A stretch of DNA of 64,000 bases from NCBI RefSeq assembly GCF_027925305.1, contig NZ_BSDR01000001.1:709001-773000 (forward strand). Reading direction: 5' to 3'. Below the pieces are notes generated by a model that had not been told where the DNA came from, ran no database searches, and was given only the letters and a program-made list of their open reading frames with translations. The translations under genes and the position numbers were made by a program. Source of the stretch: Desulforhabdus amnigena (GTDB lineage Bacteria; Desulfobacterota; Syntrophobacteria; Syntrophobacterales; Syntrophobacteraceae). This document shows, one piece after another, positions 52,367-60,443 of this stretch. Position 1 is the stretch's first letter; each line of letters begins with the position of its first letter.

Positions 52367-54637
52367 ATGGAAAGTAAAGAGAGAATCAAACTTCACAAGG
52401 TTTTGAAAATATTTGGTGGAATCACTTTGCTCCTCATGTGTGGAGCTTTGTATCTCGGCATTTCTACGGCGAGGTATATGAAGGATACCATACGCGATCA
52501 GTTCAACGAACAGCAGCTGGTTCTTGCCAAAGCCACGGCTCACCGGATCGAATCCACCATTCAGTCTGCCATTGCCGACCTGGTCCTCCTGAATTCCTTG
52601 CCCGCCATTCAATACTGCGATTCAGATGCCTATGAAATTCTCCTTCTGTCCACCCTGCCCGTGCTGAACCGGGACAATATCGTTGAAATTCGCCGGGTAG
52701 ACCGCGAAGGGAACACCCTCTTTGTGGCCAATGATCAGGGGATAGGCATGAAGCATTTCGGGTTGTTACATCAGGAGGCGGGGGTTTATCTTTCATGGGC
52801 TTCCGACTTGAACCATCGCGGAAAAACCATGGGAACGGGAGTTCGTTCCAAGGATCAAGCCAAAGACAAGAAGACCCTTGTATTCGATTTGATCACACCC
52901 ACCTACGAGGATTCCACGGATAGTGCGCATCCACGGCCTTCACACCGCTTCTCCGGCTACTTGAAAGTGACACTGGACGTGGCCCGCCTGTTTCACCAGA
53001 TCATCCCATCCATTCGATCAGGGAAAACGGGTTATGCGTGGGTTTTGGATTCTTCGGGAACTTTTCTTTATCATCCCGAGAGTTCCTTTGTGGGTGAAAA
53101 CGCTTTCGAAGTCCGCAGCAACAGGAATCAGGCCATCTCCTTTTCCAAGATCAACCAGATTCAGCGTGAAGAGATGCTCAAAGGCAAGGAAGGCAAGTCC
53201 GTCTACACCTCGGGTTGGCATCGGGATGTGGTGGAACCCATGGAAAAACTCATCGCTTTTGCACCCGTGCACATACAGGGGCCATATATGGATTATGCTT
53301 GGTCCGTGGCGGTTGTTGCCCCTTTGCAAGAAATCGAGGGAACCATCGGTATGGTCTACGAAAGGCAGATGGGACTGCAGGGGATTGTCATTCTAATCAT
53401 TCTCATTGGAAGCCTTACCGTCATCATCTATGAAATGAGATGGTCCACACTTCTCGAACATGAAGTGAACATAAAGACAGATCATATCCGGCATTATGCA
53501 GAACAGCTGGAACGGTCCGAGGCCAAGTACCGCTCTCTCATTGAAAGCGCGGAGGATCTCATCTTTACCCTGGATTCGGAAGGATTCATCAAAACGGCCA
53601 ATGAACATATGTCCCGGCTGTTCGGTATAGAAAGCGGCACACTGGTTGGGCAGAGCCTCTATAGCTTTCTTCCTAGGGAACAGACGGACGAACAGTTGAG
53701 GCTGATTCGAGAGGTGCTCGGTTCGGGAAAGGCCCAGAGAACCGAGATCCTCATCAACATTCAGAATGAAGATTTCTGGTTCAATATCCAGTATATACCC
53801 GTCAAAGGGGAAGGGAATGAAGATCGGGCCATCCTGGGGATCGGGCGGGACATCACGGACCGGAAAAGCCTGGAAAAGCAGCTCATCAACACGGAAAAAC
53901 TGGCCTCCCTGGGCACCCTGGCCGCTGGCGTAGCGCACGAAATCAACAATCCCATCGGGATCATGCTGGGGTTTTGCGATTTGCTGCTGGAAAAGATGGA
54001 ACCGGGCACGATGGAATACAACGATCTCAAGACCATTGAAAGGCACGGCCTTCATTGCAAAAGCATCGTGGAACGCCTCCTCAGCTTTGCCCGCATCAGT
54101 GAAGAAACCGAAGAAGGCTGCAATATCAATGAAAATGTGGAAGCCATCCTTTCCGTCGTGAAACATACCCTGGATATGAACAATATCAGGCTCGTCACGG
54201 AACTGGATGACGATCTCCCCATTGTGCGGGGAGACTCGCGAGGGCTGCAGCAGGTGCTTCTCAACCTGATCAGCAACGCCATTCATGCCATGAACGGGAA
54301 GGGCACCCTGACCGTTTCGACGCGGTTGGCTCCAAAGCCCGGCTGGGTGGAGACGATCGTATCGGATACGGGCTGTGGCATAAAGAAAGAGTTCCTTCAG
54401 AAAATATTCGATCCCTTCTTCACGACCAAGAAGGTGGGGGAAGGTACTGGACTGGGACTTTCTGTAAGTTATGGTATTATCACGAAATATGGTGGAACCA
54501 TTCAGTGTGAAAGTCATGTGGATGATGGAAAGCCCGGGCATGGAGGCACAACCTTCACGATCCTTCTGCCGGTACATGTGGAATCCCTCACCGAGGTCCC
54601 CCCTTCTGCTCGCGATGCAAACCCTCCCAAACCCTGA
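52367..54637 (+). CDS. dCache and PAS sensor histidine kinase
   Basis: A 756-residue kinase: membrane helix 1 at about 12-32, dCache sensor about 35-340, helix 2 at about 342-362, PAS domain about 385-505 (AEDLIFTLDSEGFIKTANEH), H524 in GVAHEINNPIGI, N-box NLISNAIHA, G1 DTGCGIK and G2 GEGTGLGLSV. It is divergent from the NtrC-type regulator and is its likely kinase. The next gene is a receiver-only protein. It has no clear sigma-54 promoter of its own. Confidence 0.93.
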   Translation: MESKERIKLHKVLKIFGGITLLLMCGALYLGISTARYMKDTIRDQFNEQQLVLAKATAHRIESTIQSAIADLVLLNSLPAIQYCDSDAYEILLLSTLPVLNRDNIVEIRRVDREGNTLFVANDQGIGMKHFGLLHQEAGVYLSWASDLNHRGKTMGTGVRSKDQAKDKKTLVFDLITPTYEDSTDSAHPRPSHRFSGYLKVTLDVARLFHQIIPSIRSGKTGYAWVLDSSGTFLYHPESSFVGENAFEVRSNRNQAISFSKINQIQREEMLKGKEGKSVYTSGWHRDVVEPMEKLIAFAPVHIQGPYMDYAWSVAVVAPLQEIEGTIGMVYERQMGLQGIVILIILIGSLTVIIYEMRWSTLLEHEVNIKTDHIRHYAEQLERSEAKYRSLIESAEDLIFTLDSEGFIKTANEHMSRLFGIESGTLVGQSLYSFLPREQTDEQLRLIREVLGSGKAQRTEILINIQNEDFWFNIQYIPVKGEGNEDRAILGIGRDITDRKSLEKQLINTEKLASLGTLAAGVAHEINNPIGIMLGFCDLLLEKMEPGTMEYNDLKTIERHGLHCKSIVERLLSFARISEETEEGCNINENVEAILSVVKHTLDMNNIRLVTELDDDLPIVRGDSRGLQQVLLNLISNAIHAMNGKGTLTVSTRLAPKPGWVETIVSDTGCGIKKEFLQKIFDPFFTTKKVGEGTGLGLSVSYGIITKYGGTIQCESHVDDGKPGHGGTTFTILLPVHVESLTEVPPSARDANPPKP

Positions 54638-54678
54638 ACTTTGGCGCGACTATTGAATAGGCTAAGCTCTGAGTTTAT

Positions 54679-54749
54679 ATGAAATGGCAGGTCGGCCTTC
54701 AAAGCCGGCGCCTTTCTGTCGGGAAGGGAATCCCGCCCTGCCGTTTCAT
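54679..54749. repeat. 71-bp palindromic element
   Basis: ATGAAATGGCAGG (54679-54691) and CCTGCCGTTTCAT (54737-54749), 12 of 13 complementary. Inside are two small hairpins (CGGC/GCCG and CGGGA/TCCCG). It resembles a REP/BIME-type unit or a strong terminator for the kinase gene; there is no T-run. Confidence 0.5.
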
Positions 54750-54824
54750 GTTTCGTTGTGATCCCTTGGATCCTGGGGAGAAGAGTGCAAGTATCGACTT
54801 GTTCATACTCAAGGTGATTTAAGC

Positions 54825-55211
54825 ATGAATGAAATGAGCCGCAAAAATATCCTCATTTTGGATCCCGAAAGAGACATCGGGGAACTCTTTGCCCGTGCTT
54901 TGGAAGCGCGCCGAGACTGCAAGTGTTACCTGGCAAGCAGACAGGAAGAGGTCGTCGACCTGTTGAAGGATATCTCCTTCGATCTTCTTCTGGTGGACCT
55001 GGGAACGGCTTTTGCCGAAGATTTTAAATTACTCAGAAAAATTAAAAACTTATATCCTCGCCTCATCCTCATCATCGATGCCTATCTTCACCAGAGAGAA
55101 CTCATCACCAAGGCTCTGAGCCTCGGAGCGCACGGCTATATCATCAAACCCATCAAGATCGACTCTTTCCGAAAGAAAATCGACGAATTTTACTGCCTTT
55201 CTTCCGTCTGA
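54825..55211 (+). CDS. Receiver-only response regulator (divergent)
   Basis: A 128-residue receiver: acidic ILDPERD, acceptor D58 in LLLVDLGTAF, Lys in IIKPIKI. The conserved Thr/Ser is replaced (LILIIDAYLH), and the loop after the acceptor lacks the usual MP. It may phosphorylate slowly or signal differently. It lies between the dCache/PAS kinase and the TauE operon promoter. Confidence 0.85.
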   Translation: MNEMSRKNILILDPERDIGELFARALEARRDCKCYLASRQEEVVDLLKDISFDLLLVDLGTAFAEDFKLLRKIKNLYPRLILIIDAYLHQRELITKALSLGAHGYIIKPIKIDSFRKKIDEFYCLSSV

Positions 55212-55228
55212 ATTCGCGAATCTGTCCG

Positions 55229-55265
55229 CTTTCAGATGACACTCCTGTCACCTGAAAGTTTCACT
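55229..55265. promoter_or_regulatory. Dyad activator site upstream of TauE promoter
   Basis: CTTTCAGATGACA (55229-55241) and TGTCACCTGAAAG (55246-55258), 12 of 13 complementary with a 4-base spacer; the right arm begins the 20-mer shared with 52301. The dyad is about 105 bases upstream of the -24 element, the normal place for an NtrC-type enhancer. Confidence 0.65.
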
Positions 55266-55349
55266 TTTCCTCCCGAATTTTTTCAAAACCTTAATCGCCA
55301 TACCTTCTAACATTCTGTAATTACCTATTTATTCAGCTTGTGAATTCTG

Positions 55350-55364
55350 TGGCACATGTCTTGC
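55350..55364 (+). promoter_or_regulatory. Consensus sigma-54 promoter for the TauE operon
   Basis: TGGCAC-ATGTC-TTGC is an exact -24/-12 match. Transcription would start near 55376, giving a leader of about 240 bases that contains a hairpin (GCATGAT 55391-55397 / ATCATGC 55407-55413) and several GGAGG-like motifs before the gene at 55616. Confidence 0.8.
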
Positions 55365-55615
55365 TCAAGTATCCTCACGACGGACGAAACGCATGATGGA
55401 AATGAAATCATGCAGAAATAATAAAAAGGAGGTGACTGCCGGGATCTGTGGTTCGAGGAGAGGAACGGGCAAGGAGGTCTCACTGAATTACTAGGGGGTT
55501 TCATAGATCGATGAATCATTCAATTTTTCAGTGAAAAAGCAAGTGGTTTGGAGTCGAAAGAAGTTGAAGGTTATGGGAGTCGGGGTTTGATCACTCAAAG
55601 CGGAGGTCGAGGGAA

Positions 55616-55915
55616 ATGAAAAAATTATGGGTAAAATTCTTGGGGTTGATCGCCATGGTATCCGTACTTCTGCCGGGAATCGCTTCTGCAGCCGGTGGGG
55701 GGGCTGCTGCGCCTCTTATCATTGTGGCGGATACGCGGAAGCTCAGCGGGATCCTGGCCTGGTGGGGGAATATGTACAATGAGAGTATGGTGGAATTCAC
55801 GGTTTTCACGGTTATTCTCATCCCGGCTATCGGAGTGGCTTTCGGGGTTCTTGCGGACCTCATCATGAGCCACATCGGGATCGATCTCAAATCGCGTGAA
55901 CTGTCGGAACATTAA
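55616..55915 (+). CDS. Small membrane protein of the TauE operon
   Basis: A 99-residue protein with an N-terminal signal-like helix ending SAAGGG and a second helix (FTVFTVILIPAIGVAFGVLADLIM). It is 46 bases before the TauE/SafE gene. Small proteins of this kind precede TauE-family genes in sulfate reducers; I infer an accessory subunit. No catalytic motif is visible. Confidence 0.8.
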   Translation: MKKLWVKFLGLIAMVSVLLPGIASAAGGGAAAPLIIVADTRKLSGILAWWGNMYNESMVEFTVFTVILIPAIGVAFGVLADLIMSHIGIDLKSRELSEH

Positions 55916-55961
55916 AAGACAGGGTGACGAAAATTTCCTTTACTAAACAGGAGGTAATCTC

Positions 55962-57032
55962 ATGGATTGGTTATATGTTCTTATGCCCATCGCGGGAGTG
56001 AAGATATTCTGGCCCGGTTTGATTATCTTGGGAATCGGGGTTGGCATCATCGGTGGTTTCTTTGGAATGGGCGGCGCCTGGATGGTGACCCCCGGTCTCA
56101 ACATTCTTGGCTTTCCCATGGCTTTCGCCATCGGAACGGACATTGCCCACATGGCCGGCAAATCCCTCATTTCGACCATGCGACATGGCAAATTCGGAAA
56201 CGTTGACTACAAACTGGGCCTGATCATGCTCGTCGGCACAGTCGTCGGTTTCGAAGTCGGCGCCCAGATGGTCATGTGGCTCGAACGCATAGGGAGTGTC
56301 GAGAAAACCGTCCGTATCCTCTATCTGGTGCTCCTTGCCTTCATCACATGGATGGTTTTCAACGACGTCGCCAAAAAGAAGAGAAAAGATAGAGAAGCCC
56401 GGGCTGCGGGCAGGGAAGTGGATCCTCTCTCCACCGGCGTGGAATGGCATAAGACTTTTCAGAAAATCAAGATCCCTCCCATGATCCATCTCAATGTCGC
56501 GCAGATCTACTGCTCCGCCTGGCTGCCCATCATGGTGAGTTTTCTAACGGGGTGGTTGGCAGGCATCCTGGGCATCGGCGGTGGTTTGATCCGCATGCCG
56601 TCCCTCATCTACATCTTGGGCTGCCCGACTCACGTCGCTGTTGGAACAGACCTTTTCGAAGTGGCCATCTCCGGTCTTTACGGCGCAGCCACTTATACCT
56701 TCAAGGGTCGTACGGAACTGGTGGCTGCGGTCATCATGCTGGTGGGCGCCTCCATTGGAGCTCAAGTGGGCACAGTCGCCACCAAGTACATCAAGGGCTA
56801 TGGAATCCGTATCGCTTTCGGTGTCGCGGTCATCGGCTGCTCCCTCTCCATCATTTTGAAGCTCCTCCCCAGCTATGTCTCGGTATCCAAGCAACTTTGC
56901 GATAACATCTCCACGGTTCTGGTTCTCGGCGTTGTGACCGCTCTTTCAGTCTACATCTTCGTAAGGATGCTCCAGGGCGCCAAGGCCGAAGTTGCCGCAA
57001 AGAAGGCGGTACTGGCAAGGCAAACCGCGTGA
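55962..57032 (+). CDS. TauE/SafE-family sulfite or anion exporter
   Basis: A 356-residue membrane protein with two four-helix TauE/SafE repeats (GIGVGIIGGFFGMGGAWMV... and GILGIGGGLIRMPSL...), and a charged cytoplasmic loop of about 35 residues between them (KKKRKDREARAAGRE). The family exports sulfite, sulfoacetate and related anions; in a sulfate reducer transport of a sulfur anion is a fair inference. CAGGAGG lies ahead of the ATG. It is probably driven by the sigma-54 promoter at 55350. Confidence 0.9.
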   Translation: MDWLYVLMPIAGVKIFWPGLIILGIGVGIIGGFFGMGGAWMVTPGLNILGFPMAFAIGTDIAHMAGKSLISTMRHGKFGNVDYKLGLIMLVGTVVGFEVGAQMVMWLERIGSVEKTVRILYLVLLAFITWMVFNDVAKKKRKDREARAAGREVDPLSTGVEWHKTFQKIKIPPMIHLNVAQIYCSAWLPIMVSFLTGWLAGILGIGGGLIRMPSLIYILGCPTHVAVGTDLFEVAISGLYGAATYTFKGRTELVAAVIMLVGASIGAQVGTVATKYIKGYGIRIAFGVAVIGCSLSIILKLLPSYVSVSKQLCDNISTVLVLGVVTALSVYIFVRMLQGAKAEVAAKKAVLARQTA

Positions 57033-57206
57033 GCAGGATGTCCGGAGTGTTGTGGCGCCTGTTTTGAAATGGATCAACGTGCTTTCGAGAATCCTCCCGG
57101 AAGGGCCGGTCATTGCATGGGGTACTCAGAACAGACCAGCTCCTCCGAGGGGGGGGGGAAGCACTCTAATGATGAATCTTAGGATTCAATGGATAGGGGG
57201 ACGGAT

Positions 57207-57803
57207 ATGTACAAGAAACGGAGTTTGCTCCTTTGCCTGCTGTTTGTAATTCCTTTGTTCCTGGTCGCCGGCTGTTCGGAATATGGCAAGGTGGACCAGG
57301 GGCGAGTGGTTAAATTCGATAAGGACAAAAAGACCGTAACGCTCATCCAGGATATGAAAGCGGACCCACAGAATCCAGACTACAGTCATCTGCCTGCGGT
57401 GACCTACGCGTTGCCCACAAATCCCAATGAAACGGGTGCCGAGCCGAAAGCCGGCCTCCGGATGAAGCTTGACACCAAGAATCGTCAGGTCGTTATCTAT
57501 GATCCTGCAACTCGGAGCTTCAAGAATATCGATTACACTCTGATCGACGAAAAAGACAACGTGGCCAAGACGGACGAATTGGTCAAAGACAAGAAATTCC
57601 CCATCGTGGACCGTGAGAAGAAAACGATCACGATCTATTCCGGTAGACAGAAGATTTTGGTGACTTTCTCTCTGCCTGAAGAATACTTTGCCCTGCCGGA
57701 TTATACATGGGATTCCGGCGACGAAGTCCGCATCTACTACAAAGAAGATGGAAAGGCCTTGAGATTCATGAACATCAGCAAGACGGATATTTACAAAAAA
57801 TAG
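57207..57803 (+). CDS. DUF4881-like lipoprotein
   Basis: A 198-residue lipoprotein: the start at 57207 has GGGGGA upstream, the signal peptide ends in lipobox LVAGC. The mature part is beta-rich (GRVVKFDKDKKTVTLIQDM..., DREKKTITIYSG) and matches my memory of DUF4881 proteins found beside TauE genes in sulfate reducers. The function is unknown. A stem-loop at 57825-57879 follows. Confidence 0.8.
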   Translation: MYKKRSLLLCLLFVIPLFLVAGCSEYGKVDQGRVVKFDKDKKTVTLIQDMKADPQNPDYSHLPAVTYALPTNPNETGAEPKAGLRMKLDTKNRQVVIYDPATRSFKNIDYTLIDEKDNVAKTDELVKDKKFPIVDREKKTITIYSGRQKILVTFSLPEEYFALPDYTWDSGDEVRIYYKEDGKALRFMNISKTDIYKK

Positions 57804-57824
57804 GCGAATTTGTTAACTTGATAA

Positions 57825-57879
57825 AAGAGAATCCTCTCCGGAATATTGAAACTGGAAACAATGCCGGAAGGATTCTCTT
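57825..57879 (+). terminator. Long stem-loop after the DUF4881-like gene
   Basis: AAGAGAATCCTCTCCGG (57825-57841) and CCGGAAGGATTCTCTT (57864-57879) pair over 15-16 positions with one bulge, followed by CTTTCCGTTT. It is probably a terminator or processing site between the lipoprotein and the downstream membrane genes. Confidence 0.55.
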
Positions 57880-57906
57880 CTTTCCGTTTGAAGGAGTGGA
57901 TAAGCC

Positions 57907-58122
57907 ATGAATATGAATTACTCCCAGAAAATAGCCGTTGCGTTGTTGGATGTCGCTCTCATCATAGAACTTTGCGTCAGCATCTATTTTGCCAACAAAG
58001 ACACTGAAATGTTTACTATTTTATTCATGAAGTACTTCTTTTCCATGCTTATTCCGACCCTCATTTTTGCCAGAATTGCAGTGAAGCGACTCCGGCTGAA
58101 GGAAACAGAGTTGAACGCATGA
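57907..58122 (+). CDS. Small two-helix membrane protein
   Basis: A 71-residue protein with two hydrophobic helices (about 8-28 and 37-57) and a basic C-terminus. Its stop overlaps the next start (ATGA), so the two are co-translated. I do not recognise a family. Confidence 0.75.
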   Translation: MNMNYSQKIAVALLDVALIIELCVSIYFANKDTEMFTILFMKYFFSMLIPTLIFARIAVKRLRLKETELNA

Positions 58123-58907
58123 CTTTAGATCAGACCAATCATTTGAGGAATCTGTTCGGGAAACTTGGTGCCTTCTTTTGCATCGTATTTCTCGTTGCCG
58201 CTGTAGATGGGCTCGTACTTCATTTCAGACAGCCTGAGAATATTTTTCATCTTCTTCGTGGAGAATCTGTCAAAGTGAATGGTTCCTTGAGGGGGGATGT
58301 AAATGATATCGGTGAGTTGACATATGTAAGCCCCTCTGATCGCATTCAGGTTGCTTTCGAGGACATTCACGCAGGTTTTTGGCTGGGCGGGAAAATGTGG
58401 CGCGGCTTGTTGACGGTGAGTCCCGATCAGGAACCGGGGAAATTTCGTGTGAGTGTGAATCTCAAAGGTGACAATTCCCCAAGGGCGACAACGGTGTTTT
58501 ATGTCCATGTTTACAACGATTCCGAAAGCATGCGCAAGGATGCCAAGTCTTTTATTCATCGGTACCTGGACATTTCTCCCTGGTTGGTCTTCGCTGCCTT
58601 TCTGCCGCTCACCCTGCTCACCTTCGCTTTTGTTTTTTATCTCTCACACCGCAGAGAACGCCTGTTGCTGGAACGGGGGATTGCCGATGTGTATCATATT
58701 GCAAGAAAGGAATCCGAATACGAGATTGCCTTCGGCATGGGAACGCTGCATGGCATCGAACCGGGAGCAACCCTCACCCTTCTGGACAAGGAGGGAAATC
58801 CCATCCGGAATATCACTGTGAAGAGTTGCTCCATGACCGATGCTGTTGCAACAGTGGATTTGGATTGCGCTGTTCAACCTGGATTCATGGTTTCCAGAAA
58901 TGACTGA
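58119..58907 (+). CDS. Membrane protein with periplasmic domain, conserved beside TauE genes
   Basis: A 262-residue protein: helix 1 at about 16-36, a periplasmic beta-rich domain (about 40-145), helix 2 at about 153-174, then a cytoplasmic domain (about 180-260) with MGTLHGIEPGATLTLLDKEG. No enzyme motif is visible. It forms an operon with the small protein before it; by position it may be part of the TauE-linked system. Confidence 0.78.
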   Translation: MTLDQTNHLRNLFGKLGAFFCIVFLVAAVDGLVLHFRQPENIFHLLRGESVKVNGSLRGDVNDIGELTYVSPSDRIQVAFEDIHAGFWLGGKMWRGLLTVSPDQEPGKFRVSVNLKGDNSPRATTVFYVHVYNDSESMRKDAKSFIHRYLDISPWLVFAAFLPLTLLTFAFVFYLSHRRERLLLERGIADVYHIARKESEYEIAFGMGTLHGIEPGATLTLLDKEGNPIRNITVKSCSMTDAVATVDLDCAVQPGFMVSRND

Positions 58908-58985
58908 GCATTTTCTGAATCCGACCGACCGATTGACCACGAAGTAGCGGACAAAGCCCGGGCTTCATTGGAGTAGGGCCAGGGC

Positions 58986-60152
58986 CTAACTTATAAATTT
59001 CAACATCATGGGAATGGCGACAAAAGTGCCTACCGCACTCCCCATGTTGGTCAATACGACCACCAGCAGAATCCGCGTGATCTTATTCCGCCAGAATCCC
59101 TTCAGAGAAGAAATATCTTCAGGCAATTCCTGAAAGTCTACGACTCTCGGTTTTCTCAGGAAAGCTTCCACCAGCCCCGATACCCAGCCTGCCGCGATCA
59201 TGGGATTGAGGGAAGTGATGGGAGCGGCAAAGGCAGCGGAAAGAATGGTCACGGGGTGTCCCAGGGCAATGGTTGCTCCGAGTCCAGCCAGTATGGCATT
59301 GGCCAGAACCCACCACTTGATCATATCCGTCCCTGAAGCGGTACCCGCACTGTAAAAGCCGGAAGCCATGAGTCCCAGGATCATGAGGGGAAGTCCCCAT
59401 TTAAGCACATTAAACAGCTTTCCTTTGGGGGGAATTTGTTCCAGTTCGTCCATGTCAATGGGTGCTTCCCAGTATTTTTGAATGCCGGGTACGTGGCCAG
59501 CCCCCACAACGGCCACAATCTTCCGGCCCGGGGCGGACCGGATCTTCTGGGCCAGGTACTGGTCCCTTTCGTCGATGAGAATACTCCTGATCTCAGGGAG
59601 GGCATCCCCTACTTCAGTAAGCAGAGTTTCCAGAACGTCCCTGTTCTTCATGTTTTCGATATCTTCTTCTTTGATATCGTCCAATGCTCCAAAGGAGGTC
59701 ATCAATTCGGCCAGCACTTTGATCTTGGACCTGAACCTCATGAGGCGCCATGTTCTGGAAAGGGTTGTCCGCACATCGCGGTCCGCGAGATGGACATGAG
59801 CCCCGATGGCTTCTGCGGAGTGAATGGCCTGGATCATTTCTTCGCCCGGCTTGACCCCGAACTTCTTGCCGATCCTTTTCTGAAAGGATGCGAGCATGAG
59901 ATTGGCGAGGAGGAGAAACGCCTTCTTTTCCTTGATCACTTTCAGGATATTGGTATTCTGCCATTGGTTTTCTTGCGTGATAGCCTGGTATCTGGACGCA
60001 CAAAGTTCTATGCACACGGTATCCGGCTTTTCTTCTTCGATCACTCTGGCGACGAGATCGACGCTTTCCCGCGAAACGTGAGCCGTCCCGACAAGGAGGA
60101 CTTCTTTTTCTTCGTATTGCAATCGATGTATGTTTTCAGACTCTGTGATCAT
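58986..60152 (-). CDS. TraB/PrgY-family membrane protein
   Basis: A 388-residue protein. The N-terminal about 240 residues are the TraB domain with GTAHVSRES near the start and VVGAGHVPGI at about 215-224, the two conserved histidine motifs of this EreA/TIKI-like family. The C-terminus has about four membrane helices (about 250-385). Members are thought to bind or cleave peptides; the bacterial role outside pheromone shutdown is unclear. No good ribosome site is seen near the ATG. Confidence 0.87.
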   Translation of the reverse strand: MITESENIHRLQYEEKEVLLVGTAHVSRESVDLVARVIEEEKPDTVCIELCASRYQAITQENQWQNTNILKVIKEKKAFLLLANLMLASFQKRIGKKFGVKPGEEMIQAIHSAEAIGAHVHLADRDVRTTLSRTWRLMRFRSKIKVLAELMTSFGALDDIKEEDIENMKNRDVLETLLTEVGDALPEIRSILIDERDQYLAQKIRSAPGRKIVAVVGAGHVPGIQKYWEAPIDMDELEQIPPKGKLFNVLKWGLPLMILGLMASGFYSAGTASGTDMIKWWVLANAILAGLGATIALGHPVTILSAAFAAPITSLNPMIAAGWVSGLVEAFLRKPRVVDFQELPEDISSLKGFWRNKITRILLVVVLTNMGSAVGTFVAIPMMLKFIS

Positions 60153-60253
60153 GAAGACTCTGTTCGCACTCCTTTCAGGATTGAATGGATCGGTACCTGA
60201 TCTATATCTTCAGCGATTAAATCCGCCCGTCTATTACGACATCGTCACATCAA

Positions 60254-60305
60254 CCACGGAGACACGGAGGGCACAGAGAAAGACCTTCCAATGAAATCTC
60301 CGTGG
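60254..60305. repeat. Dispersed-type sequence with inverted ends
   Basis: Starts with CCACGGAGACACGGAGGG, a phrase familiar as intergenic repeat remnants in many genomes, and ends TCTCCGTGG, giving 9-base perfect inverted ends (60254-60262 and 60297-60305). It lies upstream of the TraB gene. Confidence 0.35.
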
Positions 60306-60361
60306 TTCAGATAAAATCTGACAATGTTAAACCATGATATGTTTCATTATAAATAGTGCAA

Positions 60362-60404
60362 TAAAAAAACAAAGATGGAAGCGCTGCCGGAACTTCCATC
60401 TTTG
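60362..60404 (-). terminator. Rho-independent terminator of the eRF1-like gene
   Basis: CAAAGATGGAAG (60370-60381) and CTTCCATCTTTG (60393-60404) form a perfect 12-base stem. Read on the minus strand it is followed by a run of seven T, so it ends the transcript of the gene at 60444-61607. Confidence 0.8.
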
Positions 60405-60443
60405 TTCAAAATCAATTGGAATGAGTTGTTATTTTGAAGGCAT

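Noticed and set aside
53393-54577. Long minus-strand open frames opposite real genes (also 9814-10830, 24148-25314, 25954-26907, 39701-40801, 45469-46569) and plus-strand frames opposite qrcB/qrcC (15379-16068, 16779-17672)
   Set aside because: They lie antisense to genes with clear domain evidence, lack ribosome sites and have low-complexity, His/Arg-rich composition typical of antisense frames.
57100-57125. Possible sigma-54 promoter before the DUF4881-like lipoprotein (AGGGCC-GGTCA-TTGC)
   Set aside because: The -12 part fits, but the -24 part matches too poorly; the upstream TauE promoter can serve the whole run.
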